Source of the DNA: Combretum micranthum
Taxonomy: Eukaryota > Streptophyta > Magnoliopsida > Myrtales > Combretaceae
Reading direction: 5' to 3'
NCBI GenBank assembly: GCA_024138025.1
Contig: JAMXBD010004356.1
Coordinates: 1 to 64,000 of the forward strand
Length of the DNA stretch: 64,000 nucleotides
Shown: positions 33,251 through 45,568 of the stretch, piece by piece
How the letters are laid out: the number at the start of each line of letters is the position of its first letter
Position numbering within the stretch: the stretch's first letter is position 1
The notes under the pieces: generated by a model
What the model saw: the letters and a program-made list of their open reading frames with translations, nothing else
What the model was told of the DNA's origin: nothing
Databases searched by the model: none
Position numbers and translations under genes: made by a program

Positions 33251-34965
33251 TGTTTACTTGAAAGTAATACAGAGGGAGTAGAAAAACTATTCTTGAGAAT
33301 CAGCCTTTTATTTCATTTGCTTGCCAAAAAGGACTAGGCATATTTATCATGAGGGATGTTTCTATTCAATATGTAAAAAAAAAAAAACTAACCTATCTTT
33401 GGTTTTTTTTTTTTTTTAATTCCCTCTCTATTCCTTCTTCAATGAGAATAGAAATTGAAGCAATGATGCCATTATACCCCTAATAAAATTAATCATTGAC
33501 AAAAATACCCATACAATAAAAGAAAATTATGCAAGCTTATTTTGGTTTTTTTTTTTTTTTTTTAATTCCCTCTCTATTCCTTCTTCAATGAGAATAGAAA
33601 TTGAAGCAATGATGCCATTATACCCCTAATAAAATTAATCATTGACAAAAATACCCATACAATAAAAGAAAATTACGCAAGCTTATTTTAGCCTTTTTTT
33701 TTTAAATACAATTGTGTCATCTTCTATTTATTTTTTTGTTAACAATTTAGTAAATTATGTACAAATTTATTATGCATATTATAATTAACATATACATTTA
33801 ACACATCTTTATCTTATAAATTATATATAATATGCATATAACCTATGGTGAATATAAGTTACATTTGATATATGTATGTTATAACTTATGTAAATATAGG
33901 TTATATATAAGTTATGTTTTATAATTTATATATATAAGTTATATATCATATATATATATATATAAGTTGCGAGTTATATATAAATGTCTAAGAAATATAA
34001 ATACATATAGATATTATTAATATATAAGCTATGTATTGTATCTATTATGTATATGACAAACAAATATGGTATGGATATAATACAAAAGATAGATATATAT
34101 ATATATAAATTTTAACTTGCATATATAACTTATAAATATATGTTTTATGTTTTATAAGCTACAAGTTATATATATATATATATATAAAATATATGCCATA
34201 AATATATTTTATTAGTTATATTATATATAAATGTCTAAAAAATATATAAATAATAATCTAGAGATTATATAAGTTATATACACATAAATTATATATGGGT
34301 TATATATATAAAGTTACAAGTTATATACATTAAAATGTCTAGATAATTATAATTACATAATCTAGAGATTATATAAGTTATATATGCTTTGTGTTTTATA
34401 ACTTATATGTATAAATTATATTATAATATAAGTCATATATAAGTTATAAGTTATATACATAAAAATTTCTAGAAAAAATATACAAATCTAGAGAATATAA
34501 ATATATAGTCTCTGTATTAATATGTTGTTGTGTGTGCACATTTAGAGGATTGGGGGATGAGGAATATATAAACACAAATAAATATAATAATATATATCAA
34601 TATGTGTGCGTGCATTATTTTTATCATATATATAAACTATATGTCTATATATATAAAGCATTTGTTATGAATAATATATATGTGCGTGTATGTAAGTGAG
34701 TATGGATGCGGTATTATATGATTACATTTATATGACTTTTTTATTTATTGAAATTATCCTAAGAGGGTTTAATGGTTATCCTTGTTCTATTTCTAGTTTA
34801 ATATTATTATTAATAAATTGAAGAAAATGCTGGAATATGTATTTTTTTGTAATAAAAATTTAGATGAAGTAAACGCAAAAAAAAATCATTCTTAGTCTAT
34901 TACTTGTAACACCATTCCAAGATATAACTTTTCTATTCCCCTTTGTTCCTTACTTTCATGTAAAC
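33251..34965. mobile_element. Element with ~55-bp terminal inverted repeats and AT-rich interior
   Basis: The left end TGTTTACTTGAAAGTAA, continuing with AGAGGGAGTAGAAAAACTAT, matches the reverse complement of the right end (AGTTTACATGAAAGTAAGG, then GGGGAATAGAAAAGTTAT) over about 55 bp at roughly 75 percent identity. The interior is extremely AT-rich (TATATA runs, 33770-34680) with no coding capacity. No clear target duplication was found. Probably a non-autonomous DNA transposon of hAT-like appearance; the superfamily is a guess. Confidence 0.5.
33404..33710. repeat. 146-bp tandem duplication
   Basis: A poly-T run followed by AATTCCCTCTCTATTCC at 33418 recurs at 33564 with nearly identical sequence to GCAAGCTTATTTT at the end of each copy. 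It lies inside the inverted-repeat element, and near-identity implies a recent event. Confidence 0.88.
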
Positions 34966-36073
34966 TAGTCGTTAGTTTCATGAAAATAGCAAATAATTTT
35001 TAATTTCTCCAATAAATAAACTATGTTTTTATTTTTTTAAATTTGTAAGTTTCCAAATCTTGATATCCATTTTTCACATTATTATTATAAATATAAACAA
35101 GGCAATCCATGTAAACATAGTATTTATTATATTTGAAATAAGAGATAGGTTCCAAATACTAAATTTGAAACAAATATATCAACAATAAATTTAATATAAA
35201 TAGAACATATATATAAACAGATTAAAAAATAAAAAAGAATAATCCAAAACGAATGTCATGGATAGTTCCAATTCTAGATTTTTTTATAGCTACTCTAACA
35301 AAATTAATATATGACATATGTCATTATACTGAGATTGGCAAAAGGTGCTCCAGTTTAAAGCTTACACTGGATTTGTTTTTTTTTTTTTTTTTTTTAATTT
35401 TACTTTTTACATTTCTTTTATGGGTCCATTTTGATATGGTTTTTCTTTATTTGTTTTTTACCATCTCTTTTATGGCTTCAGTTTGATACGTCATATCTTT
35501 ATTTTGCATTTAGGTTATTCATTTCAATCATTCTTTATATTTCTTCTACAATTCCGAATACTACAATATACCCAAAGGTACACTTGTCAAAATAGTTAGA
35601 TCTCAAATAATTCATAATATAATGACAATAAAGTACAATAAGTCATTAGCATGAATTGTATGAAATGTTAAATAAGTGAAACCTCCTTCTTATTCTTTCT
35701 TTCTTTTTCTCTTCTTCTTCTTTTATTTTCTTTTTCTTTTATATTTTTATTTAGTTTGATACTGCTCAAATTGGTTTGATTTCTTTCTATGTACCGAATG
35801 GACTTGCTTTTACTGGTCCAAGTTGCAAAGTTTCCTTTCATTTATATCGAGGGGTGAAAATCAATCAAATCGATTCACAAACTACTCGAACTCAACTTGG
35901 TATTTACTCGATTTTGATTTGAGAATAGTCTAGTTGAGCTCAAGTAGTTTATCGAACCGAGTTCAAGCTTCATATGTTTAGCTTGATTAACTTGTAGGTC
36001 TAATTAAGCTCCATGGAGCTCGAATTGAGTAAAATATTAATCGAATTCAAATCAAGTTTGGGTATTAATATTA
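34966..36073. other. Unassigned AT-rich sequence with CTCGA-rich end
   Basis: No gene seen. A CT-rich stretch lies at 35685-35745. From about 35840 there are repeated ACTCGAACTC and GAGCTC-type words, resumed after the MITE at 45569-45710 (GAGCTTAACAAGTTAAGCTCG). Such words are typical of some plant DNA-transposon ends, suggesting an older element into which the MITE inserted. Weak evidence. Confidence 0.3.
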
Positions 36074-36230
36074 TTTAAATTAAGGGTAAATTACACCATA
36101 ATGTTTGCAGACCCCTAAATTTTTCGTAACTCTTAGGAAATAATCCCATAATTAAAATTCCAAATTGAAACCCTAAAAAAAAAAAAAAAACCAACCCAAG
36201 TTAAAACCAAACCCTAAACAATATCAAATA

Positions 36231-36936
36231 TGAAATTTCATAACCTTAAGAAAAAGAGAACCTTCAAAAATAAAAAGAGAAATTCAATAATTGTTCGACT
36301 CAAAACCCGAACACGAGACAATTCATTTATCTAATCTCCAACACATAAATCGAGATGGAATATCCAAATAATATTCAACAACAAAATTATAGAACCTTAA
36401 GCCTTTCGGTTGATTTTAAAAATTTAAATTAATATTGAAAGTCAAACTGAGTCAATCACACAACCCTAGACTCGATTAAACAATCCTAGTAATTGAAAAA
36501 CATTAAATAAATCATAAAGATAAAAGTAAAACATAAGTTTTGAACCAAAAATATAACACGGTGTAAAACCCCAAAATTTTATATGAAATTTCATGACCTT
36601 AAGAAAAAGAGAACCTTCAAAAATAAAAATAGAAATTCAATAATTGTTCGACTCAAAACTAGAACACAAGACAATTCATTTATCTAATCTCCAACACATA
36701 AATCGAGATGGAATATCCAAATAATATTCAACAACAAAATTATAGAACCTTAAGCCTTTCGGTTGATTTTAAAAATTTAAATTAATATTGAAAGTCAAAC
36801 TGAGTCAATCACACAACCCTAGACTCGATTAAACAATCCTAGTAATTGAAAAACATTAAATAAATCATAAAGATAAAAGTAAAACATAAGTTTTGAACCA
36901 AAATATAATACGGTGTAAAACCCCAAAATTTTATAA
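36231..36936. repeat. 353-bp tandem duplication in the diverged L5 LTR
   Basis: TGAAATTTCATAACC at 36231 recurs at 36584, and GAACCAAAAATATAA at 36542 recurs at 36895: period 353 bp with only a few differences. The unit includes TGTAAAACCCCAAAATTTTA, which resembles an LTR start. Confidence 0.9.
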
Positions 36937-37616
36937 TCTTAAATCAACAAACCGAAAGTCAAACTGAAACCCTAATAGTTAACAAAATCTACAACAAACC
37001 CTAGTGTTTAGATTCGGTAATTCTGTGCCCTTAAACCCTAAATAAAGGAATCAAGATAATCATCGATAATAGTTTGTAATAATATAAGGAAGTTTAAGAA
37101 TATCAGATTCGTTAATTTTTAGTGTATTTCATATCCAAATGGGATCAGTTTTCAAAAACCATGCCCTGGTACATCGGATGATAAAAACATTTCGATAGCA
37201 CCGTTAGACTCATAATAATATAAGGATTCCAAAAATATCAGTTTTAGAATTTTTCAAAATCTAAAAATATCTTATATAGCCCGTTTACGCGTATTTTTAT
37301 TATTATCGGTAATTTATTAGTCTTGTTTACTATTTATTATCCTATTCTACACTATTCATTACTATTCATCTATCCTTACTTTTTATACAATCTATTCTTA
37401 CTACTTATATACCTATGTTCTTACTTTTTACTTTTTTCACACAACTTTATTTCACATCATGCTTTACATATTATTACCTTCATTACATAAAATTAATTTT
37501 TATCGCATTTTCTCTCTCCCTCTTCTTCATTGTCGTCCACCCCTCTCCCTCCTTTCCTCCATTTCATTTTCTTTTTTTTTTATTTAATCAACTCTAAATT
37601 TCCCTCCACATTTATC

Positions 37617-37624
37617 TATAAATA
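37617..37624 (+). promoter_or_regulatory. TATA box of the diverged L5 LTR
   Basis: TATAAATA in the context ATCTATAAATACCCTC, followed by a C/T-rich leader rich in CTCTCT (37630-37760). Other L5 copies have TTTAATACCCTC at the matching place (about 57954), so this copy preserves the better box. Confidence 0.65.
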
Positions 37625-37851
37625 CCCTCATTTCCCTCCACTTCTTTCACACCTTCATTTCACATAAAAAAAAAAAAAAAAAAACTCTCTCAAAATTTCT
37701 CTACAAATCCTCTTTATATAATTTCTCTCTACAAAAACTCTCTTCAACCAAGGTCTCCTAAAATCCTTCTCTACATAAATCCTTCTCTATATATTACTAC
37801 CCACATAATACCACACTCATCTACCATACATTACTACCCACATAAGACTCT

Positions 37852-37940
37852 CAATACTTGATCGGGTTGCTTTTATGAAGCTAAGGCTCCCAATACTTGA
37901 CTGGGTTACCTTGATGAAGCTAAGGTTCCTAATACTTGAT
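37852..37940. repeat. ~40-bp tandem repeat
   Basis: CAATACTTGA starts at 37852 and 37891, and AATACTTGAT at 37931, with GAAGCTAAGG between; two full units and a partial one. Confidence 0.7.
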
Positions 37941-40560
37941 CTTATTATTTTGCTTACTTTTGCTTCTTATATCTTCCATACATTACTATGTTATATTTTA
38001 ATCATTTTCATACTACATAATCATGTGCATGCATCATTATAATGATATTGTTTCAACAAAATTAAAGTAAATTTTTCTTTAATAAAGGAAAAATGGAACC
38101 AAATTCTTTTATTATATAACTTTGAACCTAAATAAAGATTTTGTCATAAAAAAACATAGAAAAAGTATTTTTATAAACTCTTTTCAAAAATTTAGACAAA
38201 CCATCATAAATTTTCTTTAATGACAATAAAGATGATTTTTACCAAAGAAATTAACTAAGGAAAAAAACACTATCTTTTTATGATGAGTAACATGAAGTTT
38301 ATTAAAACTTAGTGTTAATAACTCTTTAATATCCAAAATTTTCATAAAACTTAATTATATGATTTCTTTTCTAACTCCATGATAAAAACCAAGAACTAAA
38401 CTAGTTTTCAAAGTTAAGGCAAGAATCAACCACTAGTATGATAAATCCCCTTAGAAATGAAAGTTTGCCAAGTTCCTAAATGATAAACTCATTTTCAAAG
38501 AAATCGAAGAATCTAAACATGATAGGTTTCAAAAACAATAGATAATATCAACAACTTAAGAAAATATTGAAAGAAATTCTTCAATGTAAAAACTTCGTAA
38601 AGAACTTAAAAGACAAAGTTTTTGGAAATAAATTTATCTTTAGAGAAATTAGGAAATAAAAATATAAGAGGGAAAGACTATTTATAATTTTCAATCAAAG
38701 CCCTTTAAAAGGAAGAATATAAGTAATACAACTCAAATTATTTGAGGCCATTAACAACTTAGGAAATATCTTAGGAATTTCATTTTTTACCACTAGAGAT
38801 AAAATTTGTAAATATCCTAAAGGATCAAAGTTTAGAAAAATTAATTTGTCTTAGAAAAGAAATTAGGAAACAAAATTTATAAGACTATACTCATTTAGAA
38901 TAACCCAAGAATTTATAGAATTCTTTCAAAACACTTAAAAGATTGTTAAAGTTCAAGTTTTTTTTTTAATACCGTAAGACAAATTGTTTTACGAAATATA
39001 ATCGTTGAGACAACACCATTAAATTTTTCATAAAATATAAGTCTATAGATATGTATTCAAAGGATTTTTCAACCATATAAATATCTATATTTTTGTCTAA
39101 GGATTTTTGGATGAAGGAAAGTTTGAAAAATTATGTTTTAAGGAATTGAAATTTCGTAATGATTTTGTATGCTATTGTTTTTGAACCCAAACAGCTTTTT
39201 ATGATAAAAAATAACCTTAAAATAGATAAATCTTTTTATGTAGGTAGAAAATGATATATAATATGCGAAATTCTGAGTTAAAATGAGTAAGTTATGACCA
39301 TGTTAAGTTGGAATTTCATTATACACGATTTTTGACGAGCATAGAAAAAATAGAATTAGAAAGTTTGAGTAGAACTTCCATGAAATCTCGTCCTGGGTAT
39401 TTCTTTTGTCTAGGCAATGAAAAATATAGGATTTCCCTTCTAGAGGACTTCTAGGACTAAGAAGATTGCAAAATGGATGAGTGAGTTTTCCTCTACGTTT
39501 TATGTATTCGCGCATGTGCTTGTAGAATAAAACACTAGACATTAAGGAAAGATAAAAATTGATATGCATGTGGATTGTTAAGGGTACTATGTATGTGATT
39601 CGTTATGCGTAATCAATAAATGATAAGCATATCAGAGCTCGACTGGTTGATTGATATAAACTGTCTCTATATATTGTTGCGTATGTGCAAAATATTGATT
39701 GATCACCTTAAATGAATTAATGTCTAATTGGAAATTTCTTATAGCTAAATTGCTCATGTATACACTTAAATATCATTTTTGCATTTTTACTACTACTAAA
39801 GCGTGGGACCAGAAAGGTAAGCTACTTAGCTACATCTTGAGGAATTAGGACGTTCAGGGAATACGACCTCAAGGTGTAGTTGAGCTGGATCGATCGCTTT
39901 AGGTAAGGAAAGCCCGAGAACTAGTAGTATGGTTTATTGGAACCTCAAGATGCACGCAAAATTTTAATGAGGTTATTGGTGACCCATTCAAATTATTCTC
40001 CAACCACCGATAGAAGGGTAAATCCATCCTATACGAAACTGAATAGTCGTATGTATTGTTTGATCATATGGTTGTTGCACTTCATATGCTTGCTTAATTG
40101 ACTTGTTTGATTGCTTTGTTATGAGTACATTTTACGTAATAAATATCTCACTAAGCTAGTTATGCTTATTCCCCAATAGATTTCTAACGCTGCAGGATCA
40201 CTGTTCTTGTGCTCGAGACCACTATGAACATCCGAAAGAACACACGTTTTGGGAAGTTTTGGAGAAATTCTATTTTGAAGACTTTAGATTAGATTTCCTT
40301 CAGAATCTTTTTGTTTTAGTTATTTGATTTACGAAGACTATGTTATTATGGAGATTTATCAAGGAATGCCCGTAGAAGTTGTAAGACCTTAAATTTTGAT
40401 GAATCATAATAGTATTACTTTGATTGTTCCAATGCCAATATCTTAAAATGCATAACTTACCCTCCCTTTGTTGTAAATGTACGCCTTGTACTAATATGAA
40501 AGCTTCCGTGACTAAGGTAGTCATTCTCAGGTTTTAATATTATGTACGACGAGCTGTCAT

Positions 40561-43500
40561 TGTCATGCCCGAAGGGTACCTTAAACGTGACACGTACACA
40601 ATATTAAAGCCTAGAATGACCGTCTCAGTCATGCGAAGGCTTCCATATATTACGAGGCATGTAACACATGGGGCACATCGGAGTAATACATTTTATATTG
40701 GTACAATTGAGTAACAATGTAAAGGAAATACAATTCACTATACTTCAATTATAATTTATCAAAGATTTCACTACATAAAACTATTACAAAGCAATTCACA
40801 AAACCTAGCTAATATCTTCAAGTATTCTTACTTCCTACCGAAATCCCGAAGTCATATTCGGCTCCACCATCTCGGTCCCTAGGTAGCATTCTCCTATCAA
40901 CATGTTTATTCAAACATTATTGCGGTATAAGTTACACTAGCTTAGTGAGAGTTCCCTTAATTTCATACCAAAACAAGCAAGTTATAATTCATCCATATGC
41001 TATGCATGAACAAACACATGAGCAGCCAAGCATATGACTTTCCTGTAGCCATATGTGAATTTTACCCTCCATTCGGGTTGGGGTGGTCCATAAGTCATGC
41101 AACCATAATTCCAATCTTGAGTGGGGTGGTCCATAAGTCATACAACCATGATCCCGATCTCTTTCTCTTAGTTTTACAACATCTATTTTTTTATGTAGTT
41201 GATTCAAGTGCCTACACCACTTCCATTAACTTAAGGGATGTCACATCCTTAATGTTAACAAGGGCCCCCTCACCTTTTGCTAATATACTTTTGTCCTACC
41301 AAAGGTATATTAGCTAATGCAATGTGACTCAATATGTGATATGCATGTACAGTTTATTTATATAATCGTGGTATGTTAATTATGTAGGTTAAGAGCATCA
41401 TAGAGAATTTCAGACAATTCAAGTCTATGCTAACTCATACAATGATTTTACAACAAGTCTCGCATCGATATACTTATCATTCACTCAACCAAGATTATAC
41501 CACAACTCATCAAAATTTTATCTCTTCCTAATTCTAGTGCAACTAGCTACAAGCACAAGTAAGGTAACAAAATAAGAGAAAAACTCACTCGACTATTGGA
41601 TCACTGGTCTCTTAGTAAAAGTAATATGATGGTAGGGAATCGTCGATTTCGGGATCACCTAAAAAGGAAGAAATACCCAAATGAGTATTTCTACTCAAAA
41701 TTAATCCATTCTATCTCATATAAACTATCAAATTCATAATTCTCGTCCTAAGCGGGGATTCCAACTTAAAACGGCCATAAACTTAGTCGTTTTAACTCAG
41801 AATTTAGCAAATCATATACCGATTTCTATCTACTTCAAAAGATATATCTAATTCTAATATCATATTTAAGTTTTGAAAACTTTGAAGATTCGAAAGGATC
41901 TAATCAGATCATAACAGTAGCGAAAACCGATTTAGAAATTGATTTTGAAAGTTCATGAAGTTTCTACTATCTAAAGCAAGCGTTCATGCAATATGAACAA
42001 GATACTATCATAAATGATATGTCATGAGATATATATATATATATACATGTTCTTGATGATATTGAATAAAATAAATTTCTAGAAAACTTTTTCTTTATAA
42101 GACTATGAAAAATCAACTTAGAAAGGCTAGTCTTGTATTATTGACAATCCCCACTTGTTTTTAGAAAAATTCCTTGATAAAATTTATTTATTCTTATTAA
42201 AATTAAGCCTCCATTATATTCCCTAAGACCTTTGTTTTTCAATAAAAACTCCATTTTACACTTTGTAAATATGTTTTTAAAATTGGTTCATCCCAAAATT
42301 CGAATTTTGTAAAAATTGCTTTTGTGATGATTCCTTTAAGTAAACTCATTTGATACTTAGAACATTAAGGCTCAGCCATACCTAGTCAATAAGAACTTCA
42401 TTTCTTTAATAAAACTTTCATTTTGAGTTTGAAAAATAAAGGTTTTCATACCATTACTCATTATTACGAATTTCTTAAAATGATAAACAACTTAAATTTT
42501 CCTACTTTATTTCTACTCCTTGTTCTATATATTTTTCTTAGTAAATCCCATCTTGATTTATAAAAATCATTACTTGATGATATCTATGACCTAAACTCTT
42601 CATTTTTCATATAAAACACAAGTTTTGGAGTTGACAAAAGGGTTTTTAAGACATAGTTTTGAAACCATCCAAATTTACAAAATTTGGATAAAACTCAAAT
42701 TTCATATTTTGTAATCTCTTCCTATTTTTGAGAATCTCTACTAGTAGATTTACCATTTACTTATCAAAAACATCCCCTATTGATACCTATTCCATAAGCC
42801 TTTCATTTTTTTTAAACAAATGATTCATTTTGGTGTTGAAAAATGGGTTTTCAAAATTTGTCTTGGTTGAGATCCGAATTTACAAATTTCTTTTTGGACA
42901 TATTTTTATAAAATCCATCTAAACTTATGAAAAATCATCCTTTACATATCCTCTCTTAAGAGCCTTCCATATCTTGAATACTTCATTTTTGAGTTGGAAA
43001 ACATGTTTTTAAACTAGGCCTTGGCCTAAATCCGAAAATAACATTTTGTTATGAAAAATAATCTTTGAAAATCATCTTTAAACCATATAAAATGAAATCT
43101 TGATGATAGATATACATTAAGCCTTCATTATCTCAAGTAAAAATTTCATTTTGACACTTGGAAAGTGGTTTTTAAAAAATGAGTCTTGCTAGATACGAAT
43201 TTCACTATTGTTATTCAAGTTCAAATCTAAGATCTACACATAATATGAACATGAATATAAAAGAAATACATGGTAGTAAGCCCTAAACCTATAGATCTAA
43301 ACATAAACATAACCAAAGCTTCATAAAAATTTAGATCTACAAAGTATAATATACATATGAAGATAATAAAGCCTTAAAGACAACAAATATAGTAATATCA
43401 TTATAGATCATAAATAAGAAGAGTGTTTCAAAGTTTTGGCATCATCATCTTAGCCTTTAGGCATTATGGAGAGTCCTTTGATGCATAAAACCCCCATATA

Positions 43501-43772
43501 ATCAACCTATAGCATCTATAGAAGCTTAAGAAGAAGGTTTACTTAAAGATCTTCAAGAATGGAGTGTGGAAGCAAGAAATTAAATGGGGCAGCTTGTTTT
43601 TCTTGTAAGAACAAGGCTAAGAAAGAGATAAAGAGAAGAAAATAGAGTGTAAAGGATGTAACATGCAAAGGAATGAAAGTGTAAAGTTAAAAGTCTTCAA
43701 TAGAGAGAGGAGTGTATTAAAAGTGTGTTAAATGAATGGGAAAATAAAAATAAAACAAAGGGTCAGAAATTA

Positions 43773-43870
<98 letters not shown>

Positions 43871-45240
43871 GGGGGGGGGGGGGGGGGGGGACTCAATTTG
43901 CTAACTAAAAGAGACTTTAAATCATTAAATAAATAATTAAAATAAAAGAAAAGTGGTTGTTTTTTAGGAGTGTGGTCAGTTGCCATGCATGGGAAATGGA
44001 GTGCAGAATGAGTGAAAGAAAACATGAATGATGCGCAGAAGTGTACTTGAAGTATGGGTTGAAAAAGTGTTTTTTATTAAAGAAATATATAAAAAAAATT
44101 AAAAAATATTTTTAAATGAGTGGCAGAAAGTTTATAAATAAAATTAAATAAATAATTGAATTATTTTAATATTTCAACAAATAAGTTACCATATGATCAA
44201 AATACGCGAATATGAGCTATAATTGATATTTTTATAACCCGAAAAATTCTAAAAATTTTTTGAAAATAAAAATATTTTTTATATATTTTTCAATTATTAA
44301 ATTAATTTATTTTATTTTTAGTATTGGCTCTTAAACATAAATTGATCCTATAAAAACCCGAAACTAATAAATTTTAAAAAAACACAATTTTCTATGATAT
44401 ATAAATATTTATCTAAAATATATAAGGGTTTATAAGAATAATAAAATTGTGTAATGAGTAGTAGTGAATAGTGTAAAAGACTAGTTAATTACCGATAGTA
44501 ATGAAATACGAATATAATTGCAAAATCAGATATTTCTAGTTATCGAAAAAAATTATAAAACTGATATTTTTGAAATCTTTATGAAAATACGAGTCTAACG
44601 GTATTAATGGTATTTTTTTATCTCGACCTCAGGACACGTTTTTCCAAGTCTGTATCCGAACGGGTTCGAAATAGGTCAAAAACTTACCAATTTGATATTT
44701 TTAAGCGATCTTATATTACTACGGCTACTTACACACTTAAATACACCTCGGCCTCTAGGGTTAAGAGTGCGAGATTGCCAGACTTAAGAGTTCTAGGTGA
44801 TTTTCCGATTTAGATCTTTGCCAATTTGGAAACTAGGGGTTTATGTTTATACATCACATTTAGTTCGAGAAATTTATTTTAAATTTTATTTTTGTAAGTA
44901 TTTAATATCTCTCAACGTTTTTCTGAATTCTTGAATTGGGTTTTATTTCCGAAGGTTAATTGTTATCTACTTTTTAATAATTTATTTTTAGGTTCTATAT
45001 TACTCGATTTTATAATTCAAAGTTATGCATAGAATTTGTCATACGTAGTGGTTTTGGATTTAAAGACTGTTAAGTTCTTATTTAATTTTTAAGGATTTTC
45101 ATTTTCTCAAGATTAAGAAATTTCTGGATTCGTTCGTAATTTAGAACTAGTCGAAGTTTGGTTTTAATTTGGAGTCATTTTTAGAGTTTATTTTCAATGT
45201 TTATTTTGGAATTATTTACTGAAATTTTCCGGGGCTTACA
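40561..45240 (-). mobile_element. L5 LTR, copy 3 (4,680 bp), inside the diverged L5 LTR
   Basis: Starts TGTCATGCCCGAAGGG and ends GGGGCTTACA. The flanks join the two pieces of the older LTR (GAGCTGTCA on the left, TCACGCTTAGGG on the right), so insertion was about 30 bp from that LTR's end. The duplication is imperfect (TCAT versus TCACG). It has six internal modules. A 116-bp G tract replaces the region that holds the CACGTG box in other copies. No coding capacity. Confidence 0.87.
43775..43890 (+). repeat. 116-bp nearly pure G tract
   Basis: 95 consecutive G, one T at 43870, then 20 G. Other L5 copies have only GGGG(G) after the same AAATTT-like word. A proline-only reading on the opposite strand is an artefact of this tract. 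Length may be unreliable in the assembly. Confidence 0.9.
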
Positions 45241-45568
45241 TCACGCTTAGGGTACCCGTTGGGGCTGACAATGTCATAACATTTTAGGATAAATTCATTT
45301 GAGATTATAACGTTTCAAGCGATTCATTTGAGGTCAATATTTGAGAAGCGAGTTAATTGAGATCACCATTGACATGCCTTAATAGGAGAAAAATTTAATT
45401 AAAACTCAGAAAATCTACCATGTTACGACACATATTAATGATGATTTTAATTGACCCATTTTCCTATACATTTTGACCTTAAATGAACCACTCAAAACAT
45501 TGTAATATCAAATGAACTTATCCCTTAAACATTATGACATTCCGATTGTAATTTACCCTTTAAATTAA

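Larger units (their letters stand above)
36106..45270 (+). mobile_element. Diverged L5 LTR (about 4.5 kb net) inside the MITE
   Basis: Begins TGCAGACCCCTAAATTTTT and ends GTACCCGTTGGGGCTGACA. Flanked by ATGTT (36101-36105) and ATGTC (45271-45275), a near-perfect duplication within the MITE. It matches the other L5 copies in patches (accession of 'CCGTTAGACTC' near 37202 and the 3' end near 40500). It is the most diverged copy here and is split 30 bp before its end by L5 copy 3. It has a clear TATA box at 37617 and a CT-rich leader, which fixes the family's sense direction. A 353-bp duplication lies near its start. Confidence 0.8.
36084..45558. mobile_element. MULE-type MITE (~305 bp net), split by nested LTRs
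   Basis: The ends are GGGTAAATTACA at 36084 and its complement TGTAATTTACCC at 45547-45558. After removing the LTR at 36106-45270, the inverted repeat extends about 55 bp (AATGTCATAA and GGATAA-TTCATTTGA on both arms). The 10-bp direct repeat TTTAAATTAA flanks the whole at 36074-36083 and 45559-45568, fitting a Mutator-like duplication. Net length is about 305 bp with no coding capacity. Confidence 0.85.

Noticed and set aside
43717..44025. A 102-residue minus-strand open frame with a long proline run
   Set aside because: The prolines come only from the 116-bp G tract; no domain, no start context, and no equivalent in other L5 copies.
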